Shown here in pieces: positions 25,311-36,100 of a DNA stretch of 64,000 nt. The notes beneath the pieces were generated by a model, which was given only the letters and a program-made list of their open reading frames with translations, was not told where the DNA came from and searched no databases. This stretch comes from Pycnococcus provasolii (Eukaryota > Chlorophyta > Pseudoscourfieldiophyceae > Pseudoscourfieldiales): NCBI GenBank assembly GCA_049487715.1, contig CP150559.1, positions 434,001 through 498,000 on the forward strand. The letters are read 5' to 3'. Numbering within the stretch: position 1 is the stretch's first letter; each line of letters opens with the position of its first letter. The position numbers were made by a program, and so were the translations under genes.

Positions 25311-25318
25311 GGGATCCC
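25311..25318. repeat. GGGATCCC palindrome, intergenic copy 2
   Basis: Second copy of the recurrent palindrome, inside a C/G-rich block just upstream of the DUF4050 gene start. Confidence 0.6.
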
Positions 25319-26003
25319 AGGACGGAAACCCCCCTTAAAATATATGACGAGAACAGGTTCGGGTTGGGAAAACCACCGGACCGGGTGAGAATCGGTGGGA
25401 GGTAAACCTCCTCCTGAATGTACATGTGTTGGCGACGACAATGGACGATTGATTTGGACTGGGCACTCCTTCCTTAACTATTATTCGACGGACGGACAAC
25501 ATCTTGCACGGACGATTCGATTCGCATGCACCAGCATGACATGACAGGTGACCTTCACAATCGTGATTCCGTGCATATGTCTATGATTGGACTGATATTC
25601 GGCGTCTCCACTCTCCACTCTCAGTATGCGGCACCTGTATGCGTGCTCTGTCTTGTTTTGGCGTCTGGTTGCGTCGTTGCACGGACCCTTCTAAACGCGC
25701 ACGCCTTCTTTTGCCGTCTTTGTTTCGAGGCTTTGGTTGAAGGGTGAACGGAACGAATCTCCGCTCAGATGGTGATGTCAGAAGACGAGGATTCCTCACA
25801 CCTCGCGGGATCGCAAATCCCTACCAATCTCTCCAGTACGGAGGCGGCCTGGAGAGGTCAGTAAGTCACGGCTTCACAGCCCTGCTGCACATTGCGATGC
25901 CCATCGCGACATCTTGACATCATGACACCACACTACCATAGACTACAGTATCTTCAGTACTTCTCAAATGTCGTATGTAAATTTATCAGGCGCATCCATC
26001 CAT

Positions 26004-26027
26004 CCATCTTGCGGCAACGCAAGATGG
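26004..26027. other. perfect hairpin with GCAA tetraloop
   Basis: Arms CCATCTTGCG and CGCAAGATGG pair perfectly over ten bases and enclose GCAA, a GNRA-type loop that is very stable as RNA. No gene covers it. It could be part of an unannotated RNA or UTR. Confidence 0.6.
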
Positions 26028-26697
26028 CACTCAATAGTAGGAAGGCCTACTAGACTATGCGCGGAGGTGCACCAACGCCGAAGTTTTCCATAAAGCTGAA
26101 ATACTGTAGGTGGCACAAAGCAAAAGAAAGGCTGAATGAAAAAAGGAAAAAACCAAGGCGCGCGCCATGGAAGCAACCCACAAGCAAGGCTGCAAGCAAG
26201 GGTCGTCCCACGAAAAGAAACAGCCAAAAGGGTCCTGAAGAAAACGCGACAAGTTACTGATAGAAAGTCCTGATGAAACGTCTATCGTAATAAACCCCCA
26301 AACGCAAAACTGAACCCCAACCCCTAAAAAAGTAACCCCGTACCTAAACCAAGGGGAAATACGAATACACCTCATCTCCAATACCGTAGCCTAAACTCCC
26401 TCAGATGAGAATTTCCCCGCCAAAGAAAAGGGGGGGCAGAAATTCTCCGGGCAAAATGCCAAAAAAACAGCTCCCCCTACATGAAAACCCCACCCCGTTG
26501 GCGCCTAATCACATTGTCCCGCCTGTTTTCCCGGCCCCCCCTTTCCCCTTTCCCGGGGGCCTGCTTTGCCGCTTTCCCAGGGGCCCACCAGCACGCGCGC
26601 GCCATCATCCTGCTCCCCTCTGCTCGTGCACACTGTCAGTGGCTGTGTGCTCTCTCCTCTGCTAGTGGCTGTGTGATTCTGGTGATAGTGATAGTGG

Positions 26698-26743
26698 CTG
26701 GTGTGTGATTCTTGGTGTGTGATTCTTGGTGTGTGATTATTGG
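26698..26743 (+). repeat. tandem GGTGTGTGATTCTT repeat
   Basis: Three units of about 15 bases (the last reads ATTATT) in the 5' leader of the CXC gene, about 40 bases before its ATG. Confidence 0.75.
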
Positions 26744-26781
26744 TGAGTGTTTATTCTAAGGCTCGTGATTCCTGACGTCTG

Positions 26782-29361
26782 ATGGCTCCTAATGCCGATG
26801 GCGCTGGTGCTGGTGCAGGTGGTGGTGGACGCATGACGCGTCGGAGCGCGTCACAACAACACCTAAAGCAGATGGGAAAGCAGCAGCAAGCCGCGACGGC
26901 GACGACGACGACGACGAGGACGACGACGACGGCGGCGAAAGCAGCGGCAGAGAAGCAGCAGCTGCAGCAGCACAAATCGCAGTCTGCTGCAGGGAATGCG
27001 GCAGAGAAGTCGAAGAAGCAGACGGCGGCGGCGACTGCGAGAACAACAACAACAACAACAAAGACAACAAATCCTTGTGACGAAAACGTCGACGCGAACC
27101 TGCCGGACACAACACTGCCAACACTGCCGGATCACAACGTGAACAACGACAACGTCTCACAGCAGCAACATCAACATCAACAACAAAGCGTTCCAGAGGA
27201 TACGGATAAGAACCGTGCACCGGACCCTGTGGGCGTCGCGGCGGACGGCTCGTTGCACCCCTCTTCGATGAACACTGCACCATCATCGGCTGACGAAGGT
27301 GATGCAGCAGCAGCACCTGCAAACGCCGCCGCTTCGGAAGGGGCTGTTCCCCAACAACTACAGCCGGCACCAACACCCACGAAAGTTGGTGGTGACGTTC
27401 ACCACGTTAACGAACAGCAAAACACATCCTCAGCTGCTGCGGCACCATCAGACGCGGAACTCGGGCACTTCTTCCTCCTGCAAACCATGCGCACGCCAGA
27501 GAGGCGGCCGAACCTGTCGTCGGGAGAACACGGCGCTGCCGCATCAGCACCGGCAAACAACAACAACAACAACAACAACGCTGCTATAACCGCTTCGCCA
27601 TTCATGGATTTCGCGGCTAACCAACTCAGCCCACTGTGCACACCCCACAGGGGCGCCGAGTACCTCAAGAGCCCCGTGAACCTAGGCCTGCTTACAGCTA
27701 GCGGGTTCGGGATACAGGAGAACAGCAGCCAACACGGCACGGGGCTGGGATCCGTCGGCACGGGCGCCACGCCGAGCCCGACGGCACGCACACCAGGCAT
27801 CGACGCAACTCACAACGATCACAGCGCGGGCGCGGAGGGAGCGCTGGACGGAAAGGCACTCAGCAGTGCCTTGCAGCATTCGACTGGACTCGGGTCTTTT
27901 CCAAGCCCCAATCTTGAAGCACCCAATCTGCTCGCCGACGAACAGCTCGATGACGACATTGGCATAGACATCCTGCATGCGCCAAGACGCTTGTCGATCG
28001 GAACACGATCGCCGCTCGGAGGTGGAATAGGATTCCGCTTCGACAGCATGCAGGGAGGAAGACTATCGGCGACATTCGGCAACCACGGAGATCTTAGCCA
28101 GGCCTTCGATCAGACGCTGGCGCACGCGACAGCGACACCTGGCGGCGCGCAGAAGGCCAGGAAGAGAGGAACAGGCAAACGGCAGCTCGACTTTGCTGGC
28201 GTGGGGAGCGGCACACCGCCGACTCCCCCGTACGCCGACGGGTCAGCCGGCGTGCCACCCCCTCCTCCGCCTCCGCCACCGCCCATGTCCGGCACGAGGC
28301 GCGTGAGTGGTGGCGGCAGCGTGCGCTTCAGTGTCGACTGCAATCCAACCCCGCTGCACGGCACAGTCGCTCCGCACAAAAAGGCGCGTGTTTCGTCGAT
28401 GAACGATGATGATGCCATGGAGGCATTCGGTACGCCCGCACCGAACCAGAGAACCATCCCATCGAAGCGCACGCCGCCAACCACCGGCGCCGCGAGCAGG
28501 AGGACAATCGCCATTGACGGCGACATGACGCCGCCGGCGCCACCCGGCGCCGCGCCGCCGCCTCCACCTGCGCCGTCGAAGAATAGGAAGAAGGCTGCAG
28601 GCGCCAAGAAGGGCGCCGTTTTCTCTGTCACAGGAGGGGTGGTGGACATTGACGCGCTGGCATTCGGAACGCCAAGCCAGGCGACGACGCTAGCGCTCAC
28701 GCCGGGCGCCAACGGGAGAACGCCTTCGCTGCCAAATGGGCAAAGGCAGACTCACAGCGGCCAGGCGGCGGTGGCCTGTGGCCCCGCCGGGCGAACGCCG
28801 GGCGTGCCCACAGTGAAAAAGTGCAACTGCGCAAAGAGCAAGTGCCTCAAGCTGTACTGTGAGTGCTTCGCCGCTGGCTTGTACTGCCGCAACTGCAATT
28901 GCCAGAATTGCATGAATGTTGTGGAGAACGAGGCGGTGGTCAGGGAAACGCGGGCACAAATCGAGAGCCGCAACCCTCTCGCATTCAAGCCCAAGTTCTT
29001 CGGCAACGAGACGGAACAGTTCGAGACGCCCGCGCGACACAAGCGAGGGTGCAGATGCAAGCGAAGCGGCTGCCTGAAGAAGTATTGCGAATGCTTCCAG
29101 GTGAATGTGTACTGCTCAGATGGTTGCAAATGCACCGGCTGCCAGAACCTTGGACCGGACGGCCAGAAGCGCGGCGGATTGCGCGATGCCCTCGCGGCAG
29201 TTCCCGCGAAGACGGGCCGGCAAAGCACAGGCTCGACGTGCGCATCTCCGGAGGTGCACATGGCGTCCGCGCCCGCCGTCGTCGGCGGCAGCCTGAAGAA
29301 AGCTGAGGATGCTGCGGGCATTCTTACTGAGGCTGACGTGAACACGAAGATGATATATTGA
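26782..29361 (+). CDS. CXC-domain (TSO1/CPP/LIN54-like) DNA-binding protein
   Basis: An 859-residue protein. Two Cys-rich CXC domains lie at about residues 675-713 ([18 protein letters not shown]) and 752-790 ([18 protein letters not shown]). They are joined by a linker containing [10 protein letters not shown], the RNPxAFxPK box that defines the family. Each domain holds a tri-zinc cluster and binds TTYGAA-like CHR elements. LIN54 is the DNA-reading part of the DREAM/MuvB complex and plant TSO1 acts in cell-cycle and germline control. The first 650 residues are low complexity: Gln, Thr, Asn and Pro runs plus repeated GTP(S/A)P-type sites that could be kinase targets. Triplet repeats in the DNA encode these runs. 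Confidence 0.92.
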   Translation: MAPNADGAGAGAGGGGRMTRRSASQQHLKQMGKQQQAATATTTTTRTTTTAAKAAAEKQQLQQHKSQSAAGNAAEKSKKQTAAATARTTTTTTKTTNPCDENVDANLPDTTLPTLPDHNVNNDNVSQQQHQHQQQSVPEDTDKNRAPDPVGVAADGSLHPSSMNTAPSSADEGDAAAAPANAAASEGAVPQQLQPAPTPTKVGGDVHHVNEQQNTSSAAAAPSDAELGHFFLLQTMRTPERRPNLSSGEHGAAASAPANNNNNNNNAAITASPFMDFAANQLSPLCTPHRGAEYLKSPVNLGLLTASGFGIQENSSQHGTGLGSVGTGATPSPTARTPGIDATHNDHSAGAEGALDGKALSSALQHSTGLGSFPSPNLEAPNLLADEQLDDDIGIDILHAPRRLSIGTRSPLGGGIGFRFDSMQGGRLSATFGNHGDLSQAFDQTLAHATATPGGAQKARKRGTGKRQLDFAGVGSGTPPTPPYADGSAGVPPPPPPPPPPMSGTRRVSGGGSVRFSVDCNPTPLHGTVAPHKKARVSSMNDDDAMEAFGTPAPNQRTIPSKRTPPTTGAASRRTIAIDGDMTPPAPPGAAPPPPPAPSKNRKKAAGAKKGAVFSVTGGVVDIDALAFGTPSQATTLALTPGANGRTPSLPNGQRQTHSGQAAVACGPAGRTPGVPTVKKCNCAKSKCLKLYCECFAAGLYCRNCNCQNCMNVVENEAVVRETRAQIESRNPLAFKPKFFGNETEQFETPARHKRGCRCKRSGCLKKYCECFQVNVYCSDGCKCTGCQNLGPDGQKRGGLRDALAAVPAKTGRQSTGSTCASPEVHMASAPAVVGGSLKKAEDAAGILTEADVNTKMIY

Positions 29362-29439
29362 TTTTGTTTTGGATGGGAGAGATGAGGATGAGACGAGCAG
29401 GAACGATGCTTGAGGGAAAAAAAAAAGATACAACGATAG

Positions 29440-29472
29440 AGAGTGAGTGAGTGAGTGAGAGAGTGAGTGAGA
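29440..29472. repeat. GAGT microsatellite
   Basis: About eight GAGT/GAGA units in the 3' flank of the CXC gene. Confidence 0.85.
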
Positions 29473-29546
29473 GGTTCGATTTAAGAGAAGGAAGGAGAGA
29501 GGAGAGAGAAGTGTAAGACTGCAAGTACTTTTTTTGAAGAGAACGT

Positions 29547-29570
29547 GTACAGTACAGTACAGTACAGTAC
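29547..29570. repeat. ACAGT tandem repeat
   Basis: Nearly five ACAGT (GTACA) units, followed by further GTAC words up to 29595. Confidence 0.85.
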
Positions 29571-29957
29571 CTTCCGGTACAAGTACAAGTAGTCTATAGA
29601 GTATGGTCACAGTACGGTAGTCCTATTACATAGTCTATGTATTTACTGTAGATCGAGGAAACCAGGAGCTCACAAGAAACAGCTATCGTAGTCACACACA
29701 AGGCACTTAGACACTACCGTAACACTACAGTAAACTTTACAGTACATACATACGCTTTTCCCAATCATGAAAAGTAGGGGTTATTTATATAAGGGACACT
29801 TGTATTCGCCACGGCTCCCAATTCCAACCCCGTTTTTTCACTTTCCGTACCCGGGTAGTTTTTCCGATTTTTCCGATTAGATTATTTTTCATATTTTTCA
29901 TTTCATTGTTTTTCTTGGCGTGGCGTCGGCTTTGGCAGTTTGGTACCTTCCCATCCG

Positions 29958-30026
29958 ATGCCCGCTCTCTTGACGAGCCACCCTGTGAAGCTGAATCCTG
30001 TGGTGGAGTCTCGCACTTCGCCTTCC

Positions 30027-30065
<39 letters not shown>

Positions 30066-31562
30066 CTTGGTGTTGATGGTGGTGGTATGCGTAGCCGAAG
30101 CACTTCGTTCCGTGTTCCTGCACCTGCGCCTTTGCCTTTGTTGGAGTCAACGAAAAGCAAGTCATCTGCTGCTGCTGGTGGTGGTGCTGTGAAGACTCAG
30201 TCTCAGGTTCGTGTCGGCGCCGCATCGGCGGTGCCCTCTCATCTGCTTGCAGGAGTTGGTGGCCAAGTCACGAGGGCGCGCAGGGCAAGGAGCACCGCAA
30301 CAGTCGCGGCGACGATACGCGAAGGAACCTACATTGTGAACGAAAGTTTATTTGTCGCGCAGCTCAGCGCGAGGCTGATGAGGTTCTTCGTGTGCCGATT
30401 CGTGTGGCTGCGCAAACTCGCGCGGCTCGTTCTCTACTTCTTTTGCCTCCTTCCCGCGTTTGCGAGGTGCTTTCTGTGGTACGCGTTCGACGGCGGAATC
30501 AGGCGAAGCGTGCCGTACCGCACAGACCCGAGAAGGAGAAACGACTGCGACGTGTACGTCCCCGACGAAACGCGATGGCCCGGACCGCGTCCGGTGTGCG
30601 TGTATGTCACCGGAGGTGCGTGGATCATCGGATACAAGGCGTGGGGCCTTCTGCTGTGCCGTTGGCTTCGCGAACGAGGGTGGCTCGTCGTCAGCCTCGA
30701 CTACCGCAACTTCCCGCAGGCGTCCGTGACGGGCATGGTCGACGACGTAAACGCCGGAGTTGATAGAGCCGTTCACGAACTTGCGGAGCGTTTCGGCGGA
30801 GACCCGGAGAAGTTGTGCCTCATCGGGCAGAGTGCCGGCGCGCACCTCGTGCTTACAGCAGCCCTGGCGTGCGCCGAGCGCAACGACGCCACGTGGCTTT
30901 CGGGCGTGAAGCTGCTCGTGGGAGTCAGCGGGGTGTACGACGTCGAGGCGATTGCGCCGAAAATGATCGAGATGGGCCTGCCACGCAGCCTGCTCTACAG
31001 ACTCATGGCGATCAAGGATGTGGAGCCGATACCGGACGGCGACGGCGACATCGATGGCGATGCCGAAACGAATCACGAAGCGAGCGAAGATCCCGACGTG
31101 AGGGCGCGTCTACGCGCGCGCTCGCCGACGTTCGTCGCGCGCGGCGTGCTCAAATCCCCAGAGGCTGTGGCGCGCCTCCCGCCTGTTGTTCTGTACCACG
31201 GAGAGACTGACCGCAGCTCACCACCGAAGCAGAGCACGGACTTGCATGCCGTGCTTTCGTCGGGCGGGGTTGCCTCAAGCCACGTGCTCCTGCAAGGCAA
31301 GGGGCACACGGAGCCCGTTCTGACGGACCTCATGCGCGGCGACAAAGCCTTGTCGTCGTCGGTGTCGTCGTTGCCGGCGTTCGACGTGGAGTCTGGCGAT
31401 CTCGAGCTATCGTCCGATGCCCCGTGGACCTTCGACTTGTTGACACGAATGGAGTCCGCCGTTGGTGGTGTCGCAGAGTCGCCATCCGAAAGTCTGCCTT
31501 TGGCACCTCGCCTCGCTCCAGACTGGATGGTTCGTCTTGCTGTCGTCGTGAGCCCATTTTGA
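29958..31562 (+). CDS. ICME: isoprenylcysteine alpha-carbonyl methylesterase (ICME-like)
   Basis: A 534-residue alpha/beta hydrolase from the ATG at 29958 (an in-frame TTG lies 18 bases earlier). After a low-complexity N-terminus containing a (SA)n run and a hydrophobic segment near residues 145-175, the core reads VYVTGGAWIIGYKAWG (oxyanion region), LDYRNFPQ and GQSAGAHL. The nucleophile is Ser292, with an Asp in YHGETDRS and a His in GKGHTEP completing the triad. This order and wording match plant ICME, which removes the methyl ester from prenylated C-terminal cysteines at the ER/Golgi. The C-terminal 80 residues are Ser-rich and not conserved. A bacterial-type carboxylesterase is the less likely alternative. 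Confidence 0.87.
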
Positions 31563-31731
31563 GGAAATGTGAATGTACGTTGCTGTTGAAATGATGTTGT
31601 TTTAAGTTGCTTGTAGAGTAAAGATGATTTTACTACTTCTGTTGAACGCCTTGCTTTTGTTACTTTGTTTTCCAACTTCGTCGGGTGGTGCGCGACGTCG
31701 CAAGATGTAATATGTTGAAAACAAAAAACTC

Positions 31732-32355
31732 TCAGGCGTTTCCATACATCCTGAATAGCCTCTGTGCCTTGAGCGTTAGTCTAGGACTCTTCTCGTGGCT
31801 GTAATTTTTTGGCGCATACTCGACGCCCGTTTTTGGCCTCGGCTCAATCCCGTGTAGGACGCGGCTGTTAAGCCTTGACATTTCGACGGCGTTGCTCGCT
31901 CGTATCATCGGCTTGCGAACGAGCTCTGGCAGGTTTCCGGAGACGTCCGTCCTTGCGGATGCCCACATCTGCGACGCCGACTTGGGTGTTCGAAGCGTTC
32001 GGTACCTGCTGACGGCCCCTCCCGTGAACCCTCGCGCGAACCTAGGGCTGAGTCCGCTGGAGAGCGCCGTCTGCGGCGGCCTTGGCCTCCTGACTCCCGG
32101 CTGTGCTAACCACGGGTGTTCGCTGGCTGTTCCGTAGTTTTCGACGAGGTGGTTTGGCGGCGCCTTGAGTTGTTCGAGCCAGCGTATGCAGTACGCGGTG
32201 TTGTACCTTTGTGACGGCGCATGTCTGAGGTCGCTCACGAAGAGCCGTTCGTTGATGCTGACTGTGTTCATCACTGACTGCGTCGTCGCGGAGAGCGCTT
32301 CCGAGCCGGCCGAGCGCCCGGTGGAGCGCGCGAGGTTCGACGGCGTGTCGAGCAT
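31732..32355 (-). CDS. hypothetical protein, basic, 207 residues
   Basis: A 207-residue protein with ATG at 32355. It is basic, rich in Arg/Ser/Pro, and has no membrane segment or targeting signal. Motif-like stretches are SQRYNTAYCIRWLEQLKAPP and RPKTGVEYAPKNYSHEKSP. The even composition and the absence of low-complexity runs argue for a real gene. It is convergent with ICME. Short, basic Pro/Tyr-containing proteins of this kind are common among ciliary microtubule-associated proteins, but I do not recognise the family. Confidence 0.55.
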   Translation of the reverse strand: MLDTPSNLARSTGRSAGSEALSATTQSVMNTVSINERLFVSDLRHAPSQRYNTAYCIRWLEQLKAPPNHLVENYGTASEHPWLAQPGVRRPRPPQTALSSGLSPRFARGFTGGAVSRYRTLRTPKSASQMWASARTDVSGNLPELVRKPMIRASNAVEMSRLNSRVLHGIEPRPKTGVEYAPKNYSHEKSPRLTLKAQRLFRMYGNA

Positions 32356-33119
32356 ATGTCAAAGTATATACAGTAGACTATCAAAGAAGCAAGAGAAGCT
32401 GCAGTCCCCTGAGGTAAAAAGGTAAGCGGCTGCCAGCCTGCTGATTTGGTGGGCCGCCGCAACGCAACGCAACGCTAGGCCGCTGAGCTCCGTGCGTGAA
32501 GCGTGATGGACCGGGAGAGCGAGCCTTGTGTGTTATGTGGAGAGAGCTCGGAAGAGAAAAGTAAAATGGCCGGCGAATGCAACGCGCACCGGACGACACC
32601 AACTGTACAGACACAGTTGTGCCGGTTGAGCTCACTGAATGACCTCAGCGTAAGAAGAAAGACGCACACAGCAAAAAAGCTCTGCCTGGAAGGAACTCTG
32701 TGCGTGCGTGCGTGCGTGCGTGGACCAACTTCATCAAATTAAAGGCATTGGTTTCACACAGATCAAGTTATATGTAGGATACTCGGACAGTCGGAGGAGG
32801 GAAAAGAAACACGTGATGGCACGCAACGCCACGGACGCGTCATTGACCCCAGGGGTGCGCGTCGTTTGGGCCAGGCCGTCCATGGAGAGGGAAGGGATGG
32901 AGAGTAGGAGAGGGTGTGATGCCGTGATGGATGGGGGGGCCCACCCACCCCTTGCGGCCTTGCATCAGGTCCTCCCAACCTTACATAACATTTTTAACAG
33001 TTTGCATCAACGGTTCCTGCAGACGAGTTGCTACATAAACTTTACAGTAGTGGTGAGAACACATTACATTACCGGACCTCGTTCCTTGGTTGTCCGTGAC
33101 GTACGCTGTACGCTGCAGT
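32356..33119. promoter_or_regulatory. intergenic region between divergent genes
   Basis: Divergent spacer of 764 bases. It has a GCGT repeat at 32700-32721 and GGATGG/GGGAGAGG purine-rich words near 32880-32940. A reading frame of about 80 codons near 32503 has no protein-like features. No RNA gene is supported. Confidence 0.35.
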
Positions 33120-36100
33120 ATGTCGTCGGCGCTTGACCGTATCATCAAGGCGCATGCGGAACATGCAGCATCGTCAGCAGCAGCACCTCTCTCAACGCCA
33201 ATAGCCTATAAAGGTAGCATTGCTGGTGGCTCCGCAAGTGGGGGTGGTGTTGTCGCCAATGCCGCCAGTGCCGTCAATGTGTCAACCGCACCAGCGTTGA
33301 CGACTTCAATGTCAGCAGCAGCAACGACAAACCCGTCCGTGAACGTCGACGTGATCCGCGAACTGCTTGGAACACACACGGACAGCAGAACATCGGAGGA
33401 TGTCGAACGCGTCGCGGAACAGGCGAAAAACTTAACCTTCTTCGCAACACTGCCGTCGCTCATCGTTCTCGAGCTGTGCAGGCACGCGACGTACGTGAGC
33501 TTCGCCGCGGGAGAGGAGGCGTACGCCGAAGATAGACCTGCTGACATACTCTTCGTAGTCGTCAGCGGGCACGTCATTCAGCGACGTGGAGCGGACGCTG
33601 CCGGAAAACGTGTCAGCGGACGGCTGGGGCAGGGAACGGCGCTCGCCCCGCACGCGGTTGAGAGCGGCGCAAACCACACCGAAACGGCGCTCGCGGGTGC
33701 AGGTGGTGTCGGAGTGATGTGCGTGAGCCGAGAGCACTTCAACAAGACGCTCAGCTTTTTCGCCGACAGCAGTGGCGCGTCCGAAGGCGGCGCGGACAGC
33801 AACGGCCACGTGCTCGCAACAACGCTCGGCCGCCTTCCTCTCTGGGACACGGTTGCGGCGCGGGCGATTCTGCGCATGCCGCCAGCCAGTCGCTCGAGCG
33901 GTGACGTCGAGCGGCTCGCCGGGTACCTGCGGGTGCTCTGCCCCACGCTCGGGCGCGCGGCCGACGCGAGCCTCGAGGTGGTGAGCCGGTGGGGGCGCTA
34001 CCAGCTCGTCTCCCCGGGCGTGCCCGTCTTCTCCATCGGCGAGCCCGGCGAGCTCTTCTACATCCTGCTCAACGGAACCTGCGACGTCACGTTCGCGGCA
34101 ACGGGCACAGGGTCCGCCGCAGGCGGTCAGAGCTCCGGCGCGAATGGTTCAGGCTCGCGCAAAACGCGAAGACGCATGAGCTTGGTGGCCACGAAAATGC
34201 AGAATGATTCCAGCGAGCCGGCGGTGCAGCTGCGCGAGGGACACTCGTTCGGCGAGATGGCGCCGCTATTTGGCAAGCCTCGCAACGCTACAGTGCGTGC
34301 AAGTCCAGCAGTGAAGCAGAGTGTCGAGCTGCTCGCGATCGATTGCCACCGCTTCATGAAAGACGTGCTCGAGAGCGGCCAGCCCATGCTGAGCCTGAGC
34401 GCACATGACACGGCTCACCTGCGCCTGCTGCTGCTCAAGGATCCTTCCGTACGTACAGAGTACGACAACTCGTACCTGACGGAGCTGCTCGCTCGCGAGG
34501 TGCCATGGGTAGCGGACCAGGCGGCGTTCATTCGCTCGAAGATCGTAAGGGAGCTTTCGTACACGTCGTTCGGCGCGAGAAATATGGTGTTCAGGCAGGG
34601 AGACACGGCGCGCGAATTCTACATCATTCTCCAAGGCACTGCGGGCGTTCTTGGCAAGACGAAGGGCGGCGAGCCTCGCGTTCTTGCACGCCTTGGTTCA
34701 CGACAACACTTCGGGGAAATGGGACTCACCGAGGGTCGAATGGAAGGCAACGTGCGCACCGCGAGCGTAGTGGTGGAGTCTACCACGCTTGAGCTGCTAA
34801 AGGTTCCCAAGACAGCCTACCTGCTTGCGCAGCGCTTCTCCTCGCGCATTCTCACCCTTTCAATGGAGATGAGCCAAGATCTGCGCAGCGGTCTTCTCAC
34901 TCCTCAAGAAAAACGCACGGATGAGGATATCGCGAAGACGACAGCCGCGATCGTCAAGCTGCCACTCCTCAATAGGCTTGGGTTCGATCTCCGCCTGAAA
35001 CTTGCGCAGTTTGCTCACGCACGCACCTTCAAGAAGGGTGAGGTGATCTGGAATCCTGGAGAAGAAGCTACGCACTTCTACTACATTCTAACTGGAAGCG
35101 TGCTTGAGTTTGCGCAGAGGAAGTTGAAAATAACCAACCAAGCTGACGAAGTTGCCGCTAAGCATGATTCGCAGGATGAGGATACGAGCGGGGCAAGCCA
35201 GCATGGCCCGGGTGTTGGTCTTGGTGGTGCGGAGTTGATGTTTTCCGCGTCTAACAGCGCTTCCACTGGCGCGGTGCTACTCATCGGTCATAGCACAAGG
35301 AAAGAAGATTTCCTGGCTAAGCGCAGCACTTTCGTGCATGCTTTCGCGGAGACGGAGTGCATGGTAATCGACAAGGCGCTTTATGATCAGACCTTGCGCA
35401 AGCACCAGCGCGACGAAGGCTTGCGCAGGGCTGGATGGCTTGAGCGCACGATCCTTCGGAGCCTTGGCCTGCAGCGCCTTCGCAAGCTCAGCGCTTTCAT
35501 GGAGGAGGAGGACCTTCGCGAGGGCACGTTTGTCGAAGTGACAGATCGCATCGTCTTCGTCACGAAAGGTTGCTTGCGAATTCACGCGCATGCTCACAAG
35601 AACGGCAAGAGCGATGCGGGCAAGCTTGGAAAGATGGTGCTTTCGCTCTATGTGGGCGAGTGCTGGGGTGTGTCTGGCACAATCCTTGGCGAGGATATTT
35701 CGTGCACCGCCGTAGTCGACAGAGGTGGTGCTGAGCTACTCTCCGTCTCCTCGCGCGCTCTTGTTGGCGCATGCTTCGGGTTGAGTGACTCCGATTCGTC
35801 GAAGCGCGTGAGCTTTGCGGAAGTATGCAAGAGCATCGCCATTTCAGCGGAAATGGCAGAGCTCATGCGATCTACGCCATCACAGCGGAAGCAGCAAGAG
35901 ACGGACATCACAAAGGCATCGTGGTGGCAAACGCGTCGCCTCACGTCGAGGCTGGGGAAGAATGTGGAGCCGATTCTTCTCGCGGCGGTTGAGCGGCACA
36001 GCTATTGCCTCAAGCGTCTCGCTGATGCACAGTCTGCCGAGGCAACTGTTGAGGACGTGCGAAACGGAATGACGTTGAGCAACAAGGTGAGGCAGAGCAA

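Larger units (their letters stand above)
25225..26781. other. 1.56 kb intergenic region without a gene
   Basis: No frame here looks like protein. It contains a GC-rich block at 25280-25330 with a GGGATCCC palindrome (25311-25318), a perfect tetraloop hairpin at 26004-26027, A/C-rich degenerate CCCCAAAC repeats at 26290-26350, and a triplicated GGTGTGTGATTCTT unit at 26698-26743 shortly before the CXC gene. It probably holds the 5' regions of both flanking, divergently oriented genes. Confidence 0.5.
29362..29957. promoter_or_regulatory. intergenic region with microsatellites and T-rich leader
   Basis: Contains a GAGT repeat (29440-29472), an ACAGT repeat (29547-29570) and a T-rich run with repeated CCGATTTTT and ATATTTTTC units at 29832-29925, directly before the ICME ATG. 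No gene is seen. Confidence 0.5.

Noticed and set aside
29465-29480. GGTTCGATTT as a tRNA B box
   Set aside because: No matching A box or acceptor stem at the right distance; no tRNA could be folded here or elsewhere in the window.
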